Counted from the first letter of the stretch, positions 21,353 through 29,767 are shown. The stretch: 33,864 bases of DNA from Candidatus Staskawiczbacteria bacterium RIFCSPHIGHO2_02_FULL_42_22 (GCA_001820175.1 MHOT01000005.1:1-33864), one strand, 5' to 3'. A program made the numbers and translations. Notes: a model not told the origin generated them from the letters alone.

Positions 21353-22615
21353 GTGCCGGATACCTTCATCATCAATGGCAATAGGGAATTGGCTGGAGAA
21401 ATTGAAGTGCGCGGATCAAAAAATGCTGCAGGGCCTTGCCTTGCGGCCGTTTTGCTTACCCAGGAGCCATGCATTATTGATAATTTGCCATTAATTGAAG
21501 ATATTAAGGCCACCATTGCGGTACTGGAAAGTATGGGGGTTGCCACGGAATGGCTGGGCGACCGAAAATTAAAATTGCAGGCGGCTCAAGTAAACCCCGA
21601 AAATATGAATTTGGAAAAAGTGTCAAAGACCAGGATGTCGGTGGTGCTGTTTGGATCGCTTTTGGGCAGGGTAAAAGAATTTAAAATTTCTTCTCCGGGT
21701 GGCGATGTTATTGGTTTGCGGCCCATTACCATACAATTAAAGGCCCTGGAAAAAATCGGTGCGCACATTGAACGGGAAGGAAATGTCTACCATATATGGC
21801 GCGATGAATTATTGGGTAAAGAAATTATTTTAGGGGAATTCAGTCCCACGGCTACTGAGGCGTTGATGTTGGCGGCAGTGCTGGCAAAGGGAAAAACGGT
21901 GATAAAAGGGGCGGCTTCTGAACTTTCAGTCCAAGACCTTTCAAAAATGCTGGTGAATATGGGGGCTAATATTACCTGGAAAGGCAGCCATACTATTGAA
22001 ATTGAAGGAGTTGAGGCGTTGCATGGATGCGAACATTCGGTGGAGAGCGATCACCTGGAAGCCGGCACATTTATTGTTATTGGAGCGCTGACCCCGGGCC
22101 GGGTGGTGGTAAAAAATATCAATTTTGAATACCTGGATATGTTTTTGTATAAACTGGAAGAAATGGGGGTTAATTTTGACCGCGGCGAAAACCAGATTAC
22201 CGTTTTTTATTCTCCGTTTATAAAACCCTTGAAAGTGCAGGCCTTGCCGCATCCGGGTTTTCCTACTGATTTATTGCCTATTATTATTCCATTATTGGTA
22301 AAAGCCCAAGGCAAATCACTGATCCATGATCCGTTGTATGAAAACCGGCTTGGGTATGTGCAAGAATTGCGTAAAATGGGCGGAGACCTGGAAATTGTTG
22401 ACCCTCACCGCGCTTTTGTTTTTGGGCCAAAGGAATTGGAAGGCACTCACGTAAATTCTTTGGATGTGCGAGCGGGAGCGGTGCTAATTGTAGCCGCGCT
22501 GATGGCAAACGGAAAAACGGTGATCGACGACATCTTTCATATTGACCGCGGATATGAGAAGATAGAGGAAAGGTTACAGCGACTAGGTGCTGATATAAAA
22601 AGAGTATCAGCTTAA
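21353..22615 (+). CDS. murA: UDP-N-acetylglucosamine 1-carboxyvinyltransferase with Cys-to-Asp active site
   Basis: 420 residues from GTG 21353; the TTG at 21341 lies in the repeat. First committed step of peptidoglycan synthesis: transfers enolpyruvate from PEP to UDP-GlcNAc. Family signatures: GSKNAAGPCLAAVLL, then TRMSVVLFGSLLGR, SSPGGDVIGLRP, FSPTATEALMLAAVLA, ESDHLEAGTFIVIGAL and GFPTDLLP. The loop PGGDVIGLRP has Asp118 where most enzymes have the PEP-reactive Cys (PGGC). This replacement is known from naturally fosfomycin-insensitive MurA. Followed by mreB, a fitting cell-wall partner. Confidence 0.94.
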   Translation: MPDTFIINGNRELAGEIEVRGSKNAAGPCLAAVLLTQEPCIIDNLPLIEDIKATIAVLESMGVATEWLGDRKLKLQAAQVNPENMNLEKVSKTRMSVVLFGSLLGRVKEFKISSPGGDVIGLRPITIQLKALEKIGAHIEREGNVYHIWRDELLGKEIILGEFSPTATEALMLAAVLAKGKTVIKGAASELSVQDLSKMLVNMGANITWKGSHTIEIEGVEALHGCEHSVESDHLEAGTFIVIGALTPGRVVVKNINFEYLDMFLYKLEEMGVNFDRGENQITVFYSPFIKPLKVQALPHPGFPTDLLPIIIPLLVKAQGKSLIHDPLYENRLGYVQELRKMGGDLEIVDPHRAFVFGPKELEGTHVNSLDVRAGAVLIVAALMANGKTVIDDIFHIDRGYEKIEERLQRLGADIKRVSA

Positions 22616-22722
22616 AATTATCAATTATCAAGTATCAATTATCAATCAAGTATTAAATTACTGAATTATCAATGTGCAAGTCGTCGTCATTGAAAATTGA
22701 TAATTGAAAATTGAAAATTCGT
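22616..22722. repeat. ATCAAGTATCAATTATC-class repeat, murA-mreB gap
   Basis: Second copy of the class in this region. It begins directly after the murA stop and ends six bases before the mreB ATG. No Shine-Dalgarno. Confidence 0.85.
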
Positions 22723-22726
22723 TGAT

Positions 22727-23734
22727 ATGTTCAACAACCGCATAGCAATTGACTTGGGCACCTGTAATTCCCTGGTGTATGTGCACGGAAAAGGAGTGGT
22801 ATTAAATGAACCGTCAGTCGTGGCGGTGTCTTTGACTGACAATAAAATTTTGGCAGTGGGCGAGGGTGCTAAAGAAATGATTGGCCGTACTCCCGCTGAT
22901 ATTAAAGTGTATCGCCCATTAAAAGATGGCGTCATTGCTGATTACAAAGTAACTCAGGCCATGATGCGCTACTTTATAAAAAGGACGACGAGCCACTTTA
23001 AACTATTTAAACCGGAATTAGTTATTTCGGTTCCCGCCGGTATCACTTCAACCGAACGGCGAGCCGTTATTGAAGCGGCCTTGTCGGCCGGTGCCCGTCA
23101 GGCATTTGTGGCCAAGGAGCCCATTTTGGCAGCCATCGGCGCTGGTATTCCCATTAATTCAAGTTCGGGCCATATGATTATCGACATTGGCGGAGGCACT
23201 TCGGAGGTGGCGGTCATTTCCCTGGGCGGCATTGTAACGGCTCATTCAGTAAGGATAGCCGGAGATAAGATAGATATGGCCATTGCCGAATACATTAAGA
23301 AAAAATACAATTTGGCGGTGGGTACTCAGTCGGCCGAAGAAATTAAAATAAAAGTGGGGACGGCCTTGCCCCAAAAAGAGTTGCGGTTTATGGAAATCCA
23401 GGGCCGCGATATGATTTTGGGCCTGCCGCGCAATATTAAAATTTCCAATAACGAAATATGTGAGGCCATTTCTGATGTATTGGGTGAAATTATCCAGGCA
23501 GTCAAACACGTGTTGTCAGAAACGCCCCCAGAATTGTCGGCCGATATTATGAACAAAGGAATTATCATGGCCGGCGGGGGAGCGCTGCTGCCAAAAATAA
23601 ATGAATTGGTGGCTCAAAGCACCGGCGTACCTTGCTTTGTAGCCGACGAGCCGCTCTTTTGCGTGATCCGCGGAACGGGAACGGTTTTGGAACACTTGGA
23701 GGAGTATAAGAAAGTGGTGATGAGCAAGAAATAA
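22727..23734 (+). CDS. mreB: Rod-shape actin homologue MreB, paralogue 1
   Basis: 335 residues. Actin-fold nucleotide motifs: IAIDLGTCNSLVYVHGKGVV (phosphate 1), MIIDIGGGTSEVAVISLGG (phosphate 2) and GIIMAGGGALLPKINEL (adenosine). MreB filaments guide side-wall peptidoglycan synthesis under the membrane. The sequence matches typical MreB length (about 335-345). A second mreB lies 5.7 kb downstream. mreC and mreD are not adjacent. Confidence 0.93.
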   Translation: MFNNRIAIDLGTCNSLVYVHGKGVVLNEPSVVAVSLTDNKILAVGEGAKEMIGRTPADIKVYRPLKDGVIADYKVTQAMMRYFIKRTTSHFKLFKPELVISVPAGITSTERRAVIEAALSAGARQAFVAKEPILAAIGAGIPINSSSGHMIIDIGGGTSEVAVISLGGIVTAHSVRIAGDKIDMAIAEYIKKKYNLAVGTQSAEEIKIKVGTALPQKELRFMEIQGRDMILGLPRNIKISNNEICEAISDVLGEIIQAVKHVLSETPPELSADIMNKGIIMAGGGALLPKINELVAQSTGVPCFVADEPLFCVIRGTGTVLEHLEEYKKVVMSKK

Positions 23735-23762
23735 GGCGACACTAATCTACTAATCGCATTCG

Positions 23763-23829
23763 AATCTACGAATAACACTTTCGTCATTGTGAGGCGGCGG
23801 CCCCGTGGGGCCGCCGCGAAGCAATCTGA
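23763..23829. repeat. Interspersed repeats after mreB (AATCTACGAATAACA and TCATTG hairpin)
   Basis: AATCTACGAATAACA here is also found inside gatC (30499-30513). It is followed by CGTCATTGTGAGGCGGC and a strong GC hairpin (GGCGGCCCC / GGGGCCGCC), then GAAGCAATC, a TCATTGCGAG-class member. Confidence 0.75.
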
Positions 23830-23846
23830 ATTTTATGTAAAAAAAC

Positions 23847-23874
23847 AGCCCGTGAACGCGCGCGTTCACGGGCT
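23847..23874 (-). terminator. Terminator of the small membrane protein gene
   Basis: A 28-bp perfect palindrome with half AGCCCGTGAACGCG; on the minus strand it is followed by GTTTTTTTAC. Confidence 0.8.
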
Positions 23875-23899
23875 TTACATCGGCGAATTTTTCGGGCTT

Positions 23900-24133
23900 C
23901 TATTCAACCTCTTTTACTTTAGCTTCCTTGGTAAGTCCAATCCATCGCTCAAGATTAATTTGAATAATAAGGCAGATGGAAAAGAAAAAGACAGCCCCTG
24001 TCTCAAAAAAGATGATTCTTATTTCCTCTTTCCATTCTGGTTTTTCAAAGAGCAGGTGCACCCATATCAATCTTGTTAAAGCCGAGACAATAGTGAATGT
24101 AATTGCGGTGATCAAAATTTGAGTTGCCCGCAT
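23900..24133 (-). CDS. Small two-helix membrane protein
   Basis: 77 residues: an N-terminal hydrophobic helix (ILITAITFTIVSALTRLIWV), a charged middle (EKPEWKEEIR) and a second hydrophobic helix (IIFFETGAVFFFSICLIIQI) followed by a charged tail (TKEAKVKEVE). TAGGAG is eight bases before the ATG, and the gene has its own promoter and terminator, so it is real despite its size. Family not recognised. It is convergent with mreB and divergent from holB. Confidence 0.65.
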   Translation of the reverse strand: MRATQILITAITFTIVSALTRLIWVHLLFEKPEWKEEIRIIFFETGAVFFFSICLIIQINLERWIGLTKEAKVKEVE

Positions 24134-24184
24134 CTTTGGTCTCCTAAAACATGGCCATAGGAAATGAGCGACTTCGAATTAAGT

Positions 24185-24211
24185 ACTATATTTAAATGTG
24201 GCATTTGTCAA
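24185..24211 (-). promoter_or_regulatory. Promoter of the small membrane protein gene
   Basis: On the minus strand, TTGACA (24206-24211) and TATAGT (24185-24190) are separated by 15 bases; a 17-base spacing to TAGTAC is the alternative. Confidence 0.5.
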
Positions 24212-24235
24212 GGTCTTTTCTTGCCTCATTAATTC

Positions 24236-24244
24236 TGCTAGAAT
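24236..24244 (+). promoter_or_regulatory. Extended -10 promoter of holB
   Basis: TG-C-TAGAAT lies 13 bases before the ATG at 24258; the leader is only a few bases long and has no Shine-Dalgarno. Confidence 0.55.
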
Positions 24245-24257
24245 AACTTCATAAATC

Positions 24258-25130
24258 ATGACACAGCATCTAAAACAGCAGGAGTTTTTACGGGGTAAAT
24301 TTAAAGCAGGGCAGTTAAGTCACGCCTACTTGCTTTGCGGGCAGGCCGGAATCGGAAAAAAGAATTTCGCCAAAGAGTTTGTAAAGGCAATAAACTGCCT
24401 ATACTCAAATTTTAGCGATCGCGAAAATTTGAGTATACAAAAAAAATATTGTGGCAATTGCGTAACTTGTAAGCAAATAGAAAAAGAATTATTTCCCGAT
24501 TTGCAAATCATAAAATCCATTAACAGTGATTCGTCGGTAAAAAATGAAAAAGATATGATGGAAATTGATGTGGCGCAAATCCGCCAGGTCAATAATTTTT
24601 TAGGGCTTAAATCATATTATGGAAATTATAAAGCGGTTATCATTGATAACGCCGACCGTATGAACGTTGAGGCCCAAAACAGTTTTTTAAAAACTTTAGA
24701 AGAACCAAAGGGAAATACCATTATTTTTTTAATTTCATCTTCGCCTGCTACACTTTTGCCGACTATTTTTTCGCGCTGCCAAACCATTACCTTTTTCCCC
24801 TTCGAAAACTATACGGCATCAAGTATCGAAGAAAAAACATTGCGGGAATTACTGCCTATTATTCATGCTGAACTTGCGGTAAAATTCAATTGGACAAAAA
24901 AAGTGAATTTAGAGGGTGAACATTTTGGCACCATATTAAAAGTGTTGCAGCGATATTTTAGAAATATATTGCTGGCAAAATTAGGAGTGCAGCCATCGGC
25001 TATGCAAAATAATTATTCCATAGGGAAATTAAAAAATATCCTCCGATTAATAGAATCGTTGCATAGGCAAGTATCAACTACCAACGCTAGCCCAAAGTTG
25101 GCGCTGGAAGTACTATTGCTAGAATTCTAA
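24258..25130 (+). CDS. holB: DNA polymerase III delta' subunit (clamp loader)
   Basis: 290 residues. AAA+ clamp-loader features: HAYLLCGQAGIGKKNFAKEF (P-loop form), a zinc module C..YCGNCVTCKQI, DVAQIRQVNNFLGLKSYYG, AVIIDNADRMNVEAQNSFLK-TLEEP, and SSPATLLPTIFSRCQTITF (sensor region). It belongs to the loader that places the sliding clamp on DNA. An inserted palindrome (24400-24437) lies between the first and second cysteines of the zinc module and encodes about 12 extra residues. Delta' versus tau/gamma is decided by length and the missing C-terminal domain. Confidence 0.85.
   Translation: MTQHLKQQEFLRGKFKAGQLSHAYLLCGQAGIGKKNFAKEFVKAINCLYSNFSDRENLSIQKKYCGNCVTCKQIEKELFPDLQIIKSINSDSSVKNEKDMMEIDVAQIRQVNNFLGLKSYYGNYKAVIIDNADRMNVEAQNSFLKTLEEPKGNTIIFLISSSPATLLPTIFSRCQTITFFPFENYTASSIEEKTLRELLPIIHAELAVKFNWTKKVNLEGEHFGTILKVLQRYFRNILLAKLGVQPSAMQNNYSIGKLKNILRLIESLHRQVSTTNASPKLALEVLLLEF
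24400..24437 (+). repeat. 38-bp near-perfect palindrome inside holB
   Basis: Arms TATACTCAAATTTT / AAAATTTGAGTATA flank a central GCGATCGC. It is read in frame as roughly YSNFSDRENLSI between zinc-module cysteines. Confidence 0.85.
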
Positions 25131-25230
25131 TTTTATAATTTTTAATTTTTCAATTTTATAAATAATTTCTTAATTTTTAAAAATTTAAACATTATTTAAA
25201 AATTAAAAATTGGAAATTAAAAATTAATTT
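25131..25230. repeat. AT-rich palindromic spacer before frr
   Basis: Repeated TTTTTAATTTTT words on the left face AAAAATTAAAAATT words on the right. It fills the holB-frr gap up to the ATG region. No Shine-Dalgarno. Confidence 0.8.
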
Positions 25231-25232
25231 TC

Positions 25233-25787
25233 ATGTCATTTAAAGAACTTATCGACAAAGTAAAACCGGAATTTGAAAAGGCCTTTTCCTTTTTGCAAAA
25301 AGAAATGGATAAGGTGCGGACTTCCCGGGCCAATCCTTCCATGGTAGAGGATATTCAAGTGACCTGTTTTGGCAGTACGTTTTCGTTAAACCAATTGGCC
25401 TCTATTTCATCGCCCGAACCAAACCAAATTATTATCCAACCCTGGGATGGTTCATATATAGAACCCATACAAGCGGCTGTGGCCAATTCCGGCCTTGGCA
25501 TGTCGTCGGCTGTTGACAAGAATGCGATACGGTTGAGTTTACCATTACTTACCGAGGAGTACCGAAAAAGTTTGGTAAAAGTACTGCATGCCAAAGCCGA
25601 AGAAGGCCGTCAAACCCTGCGGCACTGGCGGGAGGATTGCTGGAATAAAATTCAAAAAGCAGAAAAGGAAGGGGTGCTTTCTGAAGATGATAAGTTTCGC
25701 GGAAAAGAGGAATTACAAAAATTAATTGACGAATACCAGAAAAAGATTAAAGAGTTGGTGGAGAGGAAAGAGAAGGAGTTAATGTGA
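25233..25787 (+). CDS. frr: Ribosome recycling factor
   Basis: 184 residues, family-typical. DKVRTSRANPSMVEDIQVTC, LNQLASISSPEPNQIIIQPW and RKSLVKVLHAKAEEGRQTLR are hallmarks of RRF, with a C-terminal helix (KKIKELVERKEKELM) completing the three-helix bundle. With EF-G it splits post-termination ribosomes. Confidence 0.96.
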   Translation: MSFKELIDKVKPEFEKAFSFLQKEMDKVRTSRANPSMVEDIQVTCFGSTFSLNQLASISSPEPNQIIIQPWDGSYIEPIQAAVANSGLGMSSAVDKNAIRLSLPLLTEEYRKSLVKVLHAKAEEGRQTLRHWREDCWNKIQKAEKEGVLSEDDKFRGKEELQKLIDEYQKKIKELVERKEKELM

Positions 25788-25790
25788 GTT

Positions 25791-25925
25791 ACCAAGTATC
25801 AAGTATCAATTATCAAGTATCAATTAAGTATTAAATTACTAAATTATCAAATTCGTATTTTCGTCATTGAAAATTCACTCCATTGATAATTTATTGAAAA
25901 TTGATAATTGAAAATTGAAAATTCG
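25791..25925. repeat. ATCAAGTATCAATTATC-class repeat, frr-rseP gap
   Basis: Near-identical to the murA leader repeat, for example both read TTCGTATTTTCGTCATTG followed by AAAATTCACTC with one difference (T/C) just after. It ends right before the rseP ATG. Confidence 0.9.
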
Positions 25926-25927
25926 TT

Positions 25928-27043
25928 ATGTTAATAACGTTGCTTATCGCATTTTTATCCCTAATAATACTAATGATCATCCATGAATTTGGCCATTTTA
26001 TCATTGCCAAAAAATTCGGGGTGCGCGTAGAAGAATTTGGCATTGGCTACCCGCCACGGATTTTTGGCAAGCGCTTTGGGGAAACCATATATTCGGTTAA
26101 TCTTATTCCGCTTGGAGCGTTTGTGAAGATTTATGGAGAGGAGTCGGATGTAGACGATTACCGGAGTTTTTCGGGCCTGGCCATTTGGAAGCGCATATTA
26201 ATTGTGCTTGGCGGGGTGATTGCGTTTTGGGTTGCTGCCATTATCATTTTTTCGGTGTTATTTGGTATTGGGGCTAAGGTTCCAGTAGGCGATAACGATG
26301 TTCCTGGCGCGGGTGATATACAGGTGCAGGTGATGGTGGTCCAGGTAGGTTCTCCTGCAGAGGTGGCGGGTATTCAAGCAGGGGATTTCATTACCAGCGT
26401 GAAAAGCGCTGCCGCGGGGGTTGCGGTAAAAAAAATAGCGGACTTCCAAAATTTTGTGCAAGAAAACAAGGGGTCATCGGTAAATATTACCGTGGACCGC
26501 CAAGGAACGGAATTTAATTTCAATGTGGTTCCGAGGGTCCTGCATGAGCAAGACCAAGGCGCGGTGGGAGTTTCCCTAGAACGATTAGCTACCATTATAA
26601 AACAGTATCCTTTCTATGAAGCGCCCGTGCGGGGAACTATGTTTACATGGGAGGTGACGGTGAAATCGCTGGAAGGCATTTTTGGATTTTTTGCCAATAT
26701 ATTTGCGGGAAAAGGAGTTCCCGCGGGGGCTGAGTTGGCGGGACCCATTGGCATTACCATTTTTCTTGCCAATGCCGCCAGTTACGGACTAGGTTTTTTT
26801 CTATATTTTATCGGTTCCATTTCGGTACTGGTGGCCATATTTAATTTGTTTCCCATTCCGGCGCTTGACGGTGGAAAATTGGTATTTTTAATCATCGAAA
26901 AAATAATGAAAAAACCGGTTCCGGTGCGCTGGGAACAAACCATTACGGCCGTATTTTTCTTTATACTAATCGCTATGTCGCTGTTTGTGACCGTACGGTT
27001 TGACATTCCGCGGCTGGTGGATTTTGTGAAAGCCAGCATATAA
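25928..27043 (+). CDS. rseP: Site-2 protease, RseP family
   Basis: 371 residues. Zinc-protease motif HEFGH at residues 19-23 inside the first membrane helix (LITLLIAFLSLIILMIIHEF), a following GVRVEEFGIGYPPR, a PDZ domain (about 125-215, with VGSPAEVAGIQAGDFITSV), and the second active-site motif NLFPIPALDGGKL near residue 310, then two more membrane helices. It cuts membrane-embedded regulators or signal-peptide remnants. One PDZ domain rather than the two of E. coli RseP. No anti-sigma factor is adjacent. Confidence 0.93.
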   Translation: MLITLLIAFLSLIILMIIHEFGHFIIAKKFGVRVEEFGIGYPPRIFGKRFGETIYSVNLIPLGAFVKIYGEESDVDDYRSFSGLAIWKRILIVLGGVIAFWVAAIIIFSVLFGIGAKVPVGDNDVPGAGDIQVQVMVVQVGSPAEVAGIQAGDFITSVKSAAAGVAVKKIADFQNFVQENKGSSVNITVDRQGTEFNFNVVPRVLHEQDQGAVGVSLERLATIIKQYPFYEAPVRGTMFTWEVTVKSLEGIFGFFANIFAGKGVPAGAELAGPIGITIFLANAASYGLGFFLYFIGSISVLVAIFNLFPIPALDGGKLVFLIIEKIMKKPVPVRWEQTITAVFFFILIAMSLFVTVRFDIPRLVDFVKASI

Positions 27044-27045
27044 TC

Positions 27046-27126
27046 TAACTATTAACATTTGACAATTAACAATTGACTAAAGGTGACGCGATGTCACAGG
27101 TCAAATGTCAATGGTCAATTGTCATT
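27046..27126. repeat. TGACAATTGAC-class palindrome, rseP-proS gap
   Basis: ACATTTGACAATTAACAATT on the left faces CAAATGTCAATGGTCAATTG on the right around GGTGACGCGATGTCAC. Same class as 7741-7822. Confidence 0.85.
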
Positions 27127-27128
27127 AA

Positions 27129-28373
27129 ATGTTACAATCAAAACTCTTCTACAAAACCAATAAAAATAAATCCGCTTTGGCGGATTCTGTTTCGCACGAC
27201 CTTTTGGTGCGGGCAGGATACATTGACCAATTAATGGCCGGGGTGTATTCTTTTATGCCCCTGGGATTTAGAGTTTTAAAAAATATTGAAGATATTATTC
27301 GAAAAAATATGGAAGCAATTGGCGGGCAAGAGTTATTATTACCGGTTTTGCAGCCCAAAGAAAATTGGCAAAAAACGGGCCGGTGGGAAACCTTGGATAT
27401 ATTATTTAAAGTAAAGGGATCGGGCGATAAAGAGTACGCCATGGGTCCGACCCACGAAGAGGTGGTGACCCCCTTGGCAAAAAAAATGGTATTTTCGTAT
27501 CGTGATTTGCCATTTTCAGTTTTTCAAATTCAAACAAAATTCAGGGACGAATTGCGTGCTAAGTCGGGGATTTTAAGGACGCGCGAATTTTTAATGAAAG
27601 ATTTGTATTCTTTCCATGCAACACAGGCGGATTTTGATGCTTATTACGAAAAATTAGCAAAAGTGTATACCAATATTTTTAAAGAAGTCGGCATTGGAAA
27701 AATTACCCATAGAACCTTGGCTAGCGGTGGCAGTTTTTCAAAATATTCTGACGAATTCCAGACGATTACAAATGCTGGCGAAGACATTATTTATATTTGC
27801 AAAAAATGCAGCACTTCAATTAATAAAGAAATAAAAGCAGAATATCCAATATGCCCAAAGTGCAAGGCAAATGAATTTGAAGAAAAAAAATCAATTGAAG
27901 TTGGCAATATTTTTCCTTTAGGGACGGGATTTTCAAAACCGTTTGATTTGAAATTTACCGATAAAGACGCCACCGACAAACCCGTGTTAATGGGATGCTA
28001 TGGAATTGGCTTGGGCCGGCTCATGGGAGCTATTGTTGAGGCAAGTCACGATGAAAAAGGAATTATCTGGCCAAAGTCAGTCGCCCCATTTTTGGTGCAT
28101 TTAATTCAACTTGGGACTGACAAAAAAATTACAACATCGGCGCAAAAATTATACAAGAGTTTACAAATGGAACATCTTGAAGTACTATATGACGACAGGG
28201 TAAAAACTCCTGGGGAAAAATTTGCCGAGAGCGATTTACTGGGAATTCCATATCGAGTGGTTATTTCAGAAAAGACGCTGGCAAAAAATTCAGTGGAGGT
28301 TAAGGAAAGAAGCAAAAATAGCGTGAAGTTGGTGAAGATAAGCCAACTTCATAAAATTTTCAATTATCAATGA
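27129..28373 (+). CDS. proS: Prolyl-tRNA synthetase, short form without editing insertion
   Basis: 414 residues. Class II core: YSFMPLGFRVLKNIEDIIRK, the motif 2 region FQIQTKFRDELRAKSGILRT and GCYGIGLGRLMGA (motif 3), then an anticodon-binding domain (HLIQLGTDKKIT onward). Bacterial ProRS is normally about 565 residues with an editing insertion of about 180; here the same place holds only a four-cysteine knuckle (CKKCS...CPKCK). The last codons and the stop are contributed by the following repeat (KIFNYQ). No stand-alone YbaK/ProX editing protein is seen in the window. Confidence 0.94.
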   Translation: MLQSKLFYKTNKNKSALADSVSHDLLVRAGYIDQLMAGVYSFMPLGFRVLKNIEDIIRKNMEAIGGQELLLPVLQPKENWQKTGRWETLDILFKVKGSGDKEYAMGPTHEEVVTPLAKKMVFSYRDLPFSVFQIQTKFRDELRAKSGILRTREFLMKDLYSFHATQADFDAYYEKLAKVYTNIFKEVGIGKITHRTLASGGSFSKYSDEFQTITNAGEDIIYICKKCSTSINKEIKAEYPICPKCKANEFEEKKSIEVGNIFPLGTGFSKPFDLKFTDKDATDKPVLMGCYGIGLGRLMGAIVEASHDEKGIIWPKSVAPFLVHLIQLGTDKKITTSAQKLYKSLQMEHLEVLYDDRVKTPGEKFAESDLLGIPYRVVISEKTLAKNSVEVKERSKNSVKLVKISQLHKIFNYQ

Positions 28374-28458
28374 TCAATTTTCAATAACGACGCCGTTTAA
28401 TTGATAATTTAGTAATTTAATACTTAATTGATAATTGATACTTGATAATTGATAATTT
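28374..28458. repeat. ATCAAGTATCAATTATC-class repeat (inverted), proS-mreB gap
   Basis: AATTGATAATTGATACTTGA on the right faces TCAATTATCAATGATCAATT on the left, which overlaps the proS stop. Fourth copy of the class. Confidence 0.8.
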
Positions 28459-28463
28459 GTTTT

Positions 28464-29537
28464 ATGACTAATCCTCTCAAAAAAATATTCTCATTCTTAT
28501 CCCTTGACATGGCCATTGATTTGGGAACTGCCAATTCTTTGGTATATGTCAAAGACCGGGGAATTATTATCAACGAACCATCGGTGGTGGCGGTTAATAA
28601 TAAAACGGGGCAGATTTTAGCTATTGGAGAAGAAGCCAAAAAAATGGTGGGCCGTACGCCTTCCTACATTACCGCGACTCGTCCGCTGGTTAGCGGTGTT
28701 ATTTCCGACTTCGAGGTAACAGAACAAATGTTGCGCTATTTTATTGAAAAAGCGGTAGCGGGAAGTAAACGAAAATTTGGTATTTTTGGATATTCGCCTC
28801 GTGTCATTATTGGTATTCCCTGTGGTGTCACAGAAGTGGAAAGAAAAGCCGTGCGCGATGCTGCTAAAAACGCCGGGGCCCGCACCGTCTTTTTAATTGA
28901 AGAGCCCTTGGCCAGCGCCATTGGCGCAAAATTACCCATTCAGGATGCAGGAGGTAACTTTATTGTTGATATTGGCGGAGGTACCACGGAGGTTGCAGTC
29001 ATTTCCATGGGTGGAATTGTTACGTTTCGCAGTTTGAGGATTGCTGGAGATAAATTAAATGACGATATTATCCAATTTGCCCAAAAAGAATATAAATTAT
29101 TAATTGGTGAACGAACCGCCGAATTTATCAAAATTAATATTGGCAGCGCCATGCCGCTGAAAGATAAAAAAGAAATTTCCATGCGTGGCCGGAATTTGGT
29201 GACCGGACTCCCGGAAGAAGTGGTGGTATTTAATGATGATATCCAGCGGGCACTGGAGCGATCCGTGCGACAAATTGTGGCAGCTATTAAAACGACTATT
29301 GAAGAGACGCCGCCGGAATTACTGGCAGATGTGATGACCAACGGCATTCATTTGGCCGGCGGCGGCTCATTGCTTAAGAGTTTAGATACGCTTATTGCTC
29401 GGGAAACAAAAATACCCTGCATGATTATTGATGATCCTTTGACATCGGTGGTCCGGGGTTGCGGTTTGGCTTTGGAAAATCTTGATACGCTGCAGAATTT
29501 GGTGGAGAAGGATGAAGAATGGGGCGCGCCGTTGTAG
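28464..29537 (+). CDS. mreB: Rod-shape actin homologue MreB, paralogue 2
   Basis: 357 residues from ATG 28464; a start at 28449 would lie in the repeat. Motifs: MAIDLGTANSLVYVKDRGII, NFIVDIGGGTTEVAVISMGG and GIHLAGGGSLLKSLDTL. It has the canonical LGTANSLVY where paralogue 1 has LGTCNSLVY, a longer N-terminal amphipathic-looking stretch (MTNPLKKIFSFLSLD) that could bind membrane, and an acidic C-terminus. The two proteins are clearly diverged, so this is an old duplication. A 281-bp non-coding stretch with foldbacks follows. Confidence 0.94.
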   Translation: MTNPLKKIFSFLSLDMAIDLGTANSLVYVKDRGIIINEPSVVAVNNKTGQILAIGEEAKKMVGRTPSYITATRPLVSGVISDFEVTEQMLRYFIEKAVAGSKRKFGIFGYSPRVIIGIPCGVTEVERKAVRDAAKNAGARTVFLIEEPLASAIGAKLPIQDAGGNFIVDIGGGTTEVAVISMGGIVTFRSLRIAGDKLNDDIIQFAQKEYKLLIGERTAEFIKINIGSAMPLKDKKEISMRGRNLVTGLPEEVVVFNDDIQRALERSVRQIVAAIKTTIEETPPELLADVMTNGIHLAGGGSLLKSLDTLIARETKIPCMIIDDPLTSVVRGCGLALENLDTLQNLVEKDEEWGAPL

Positions 29538-29543
29538 CTTCGC

Positions 29544-29664
29544 GCGTTTTACCAAAAGAGCGCAACCTCGTTTGAAATTGCAGTTATTTTTATGCAATTT
29601 CAAACGGGTCTAGATCTCGGTCGCCACAACGGGCGCCCTCCGATATGCTCTTTTGGCAAAACGC
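29544..29664. mobile_element. Foldback element F (121 bp)
   Basis: Terminal arms GCGTTTTACCAAAAGAGC (29544-29561) and the complement of GCGTTTTGCCAAAAGAGC (29647-29664), 17 of 18 matching, with inner arms GTTTGAAATTGC / GCAATTTCAAAC. No gene. Ends and core are unlike elements A-D. Confidence 0.75.
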
Positions 29665-29686
29665 TCTCGCTTGGCGCAAATAAAAG

Positions 29687-29736
29687 CCAGGCGCAGAATT
29701 TTTCTGCTGAAAAATTGCCTGCGGGCCTGCGCCTGG
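29687..29736. repeat. 50-bp hairpin after element F
   Basis: CCAGGCGCAG ... CTGCGCCTGG enclose AATTTTTC-TGCT-GAAAAATT. No T tail, so probably not a terminator. Confidence 0.7.
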
Positions 29737-29767
29737 AGAGGATTGCGGATTTATTTTTAAAAAAAAG

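Noticed and set aside
29687-29736. Hairpin after element F as the mreB terminator
   Set aside because: No T tail after the stem; the hairpin at 29768 is the better terminator.
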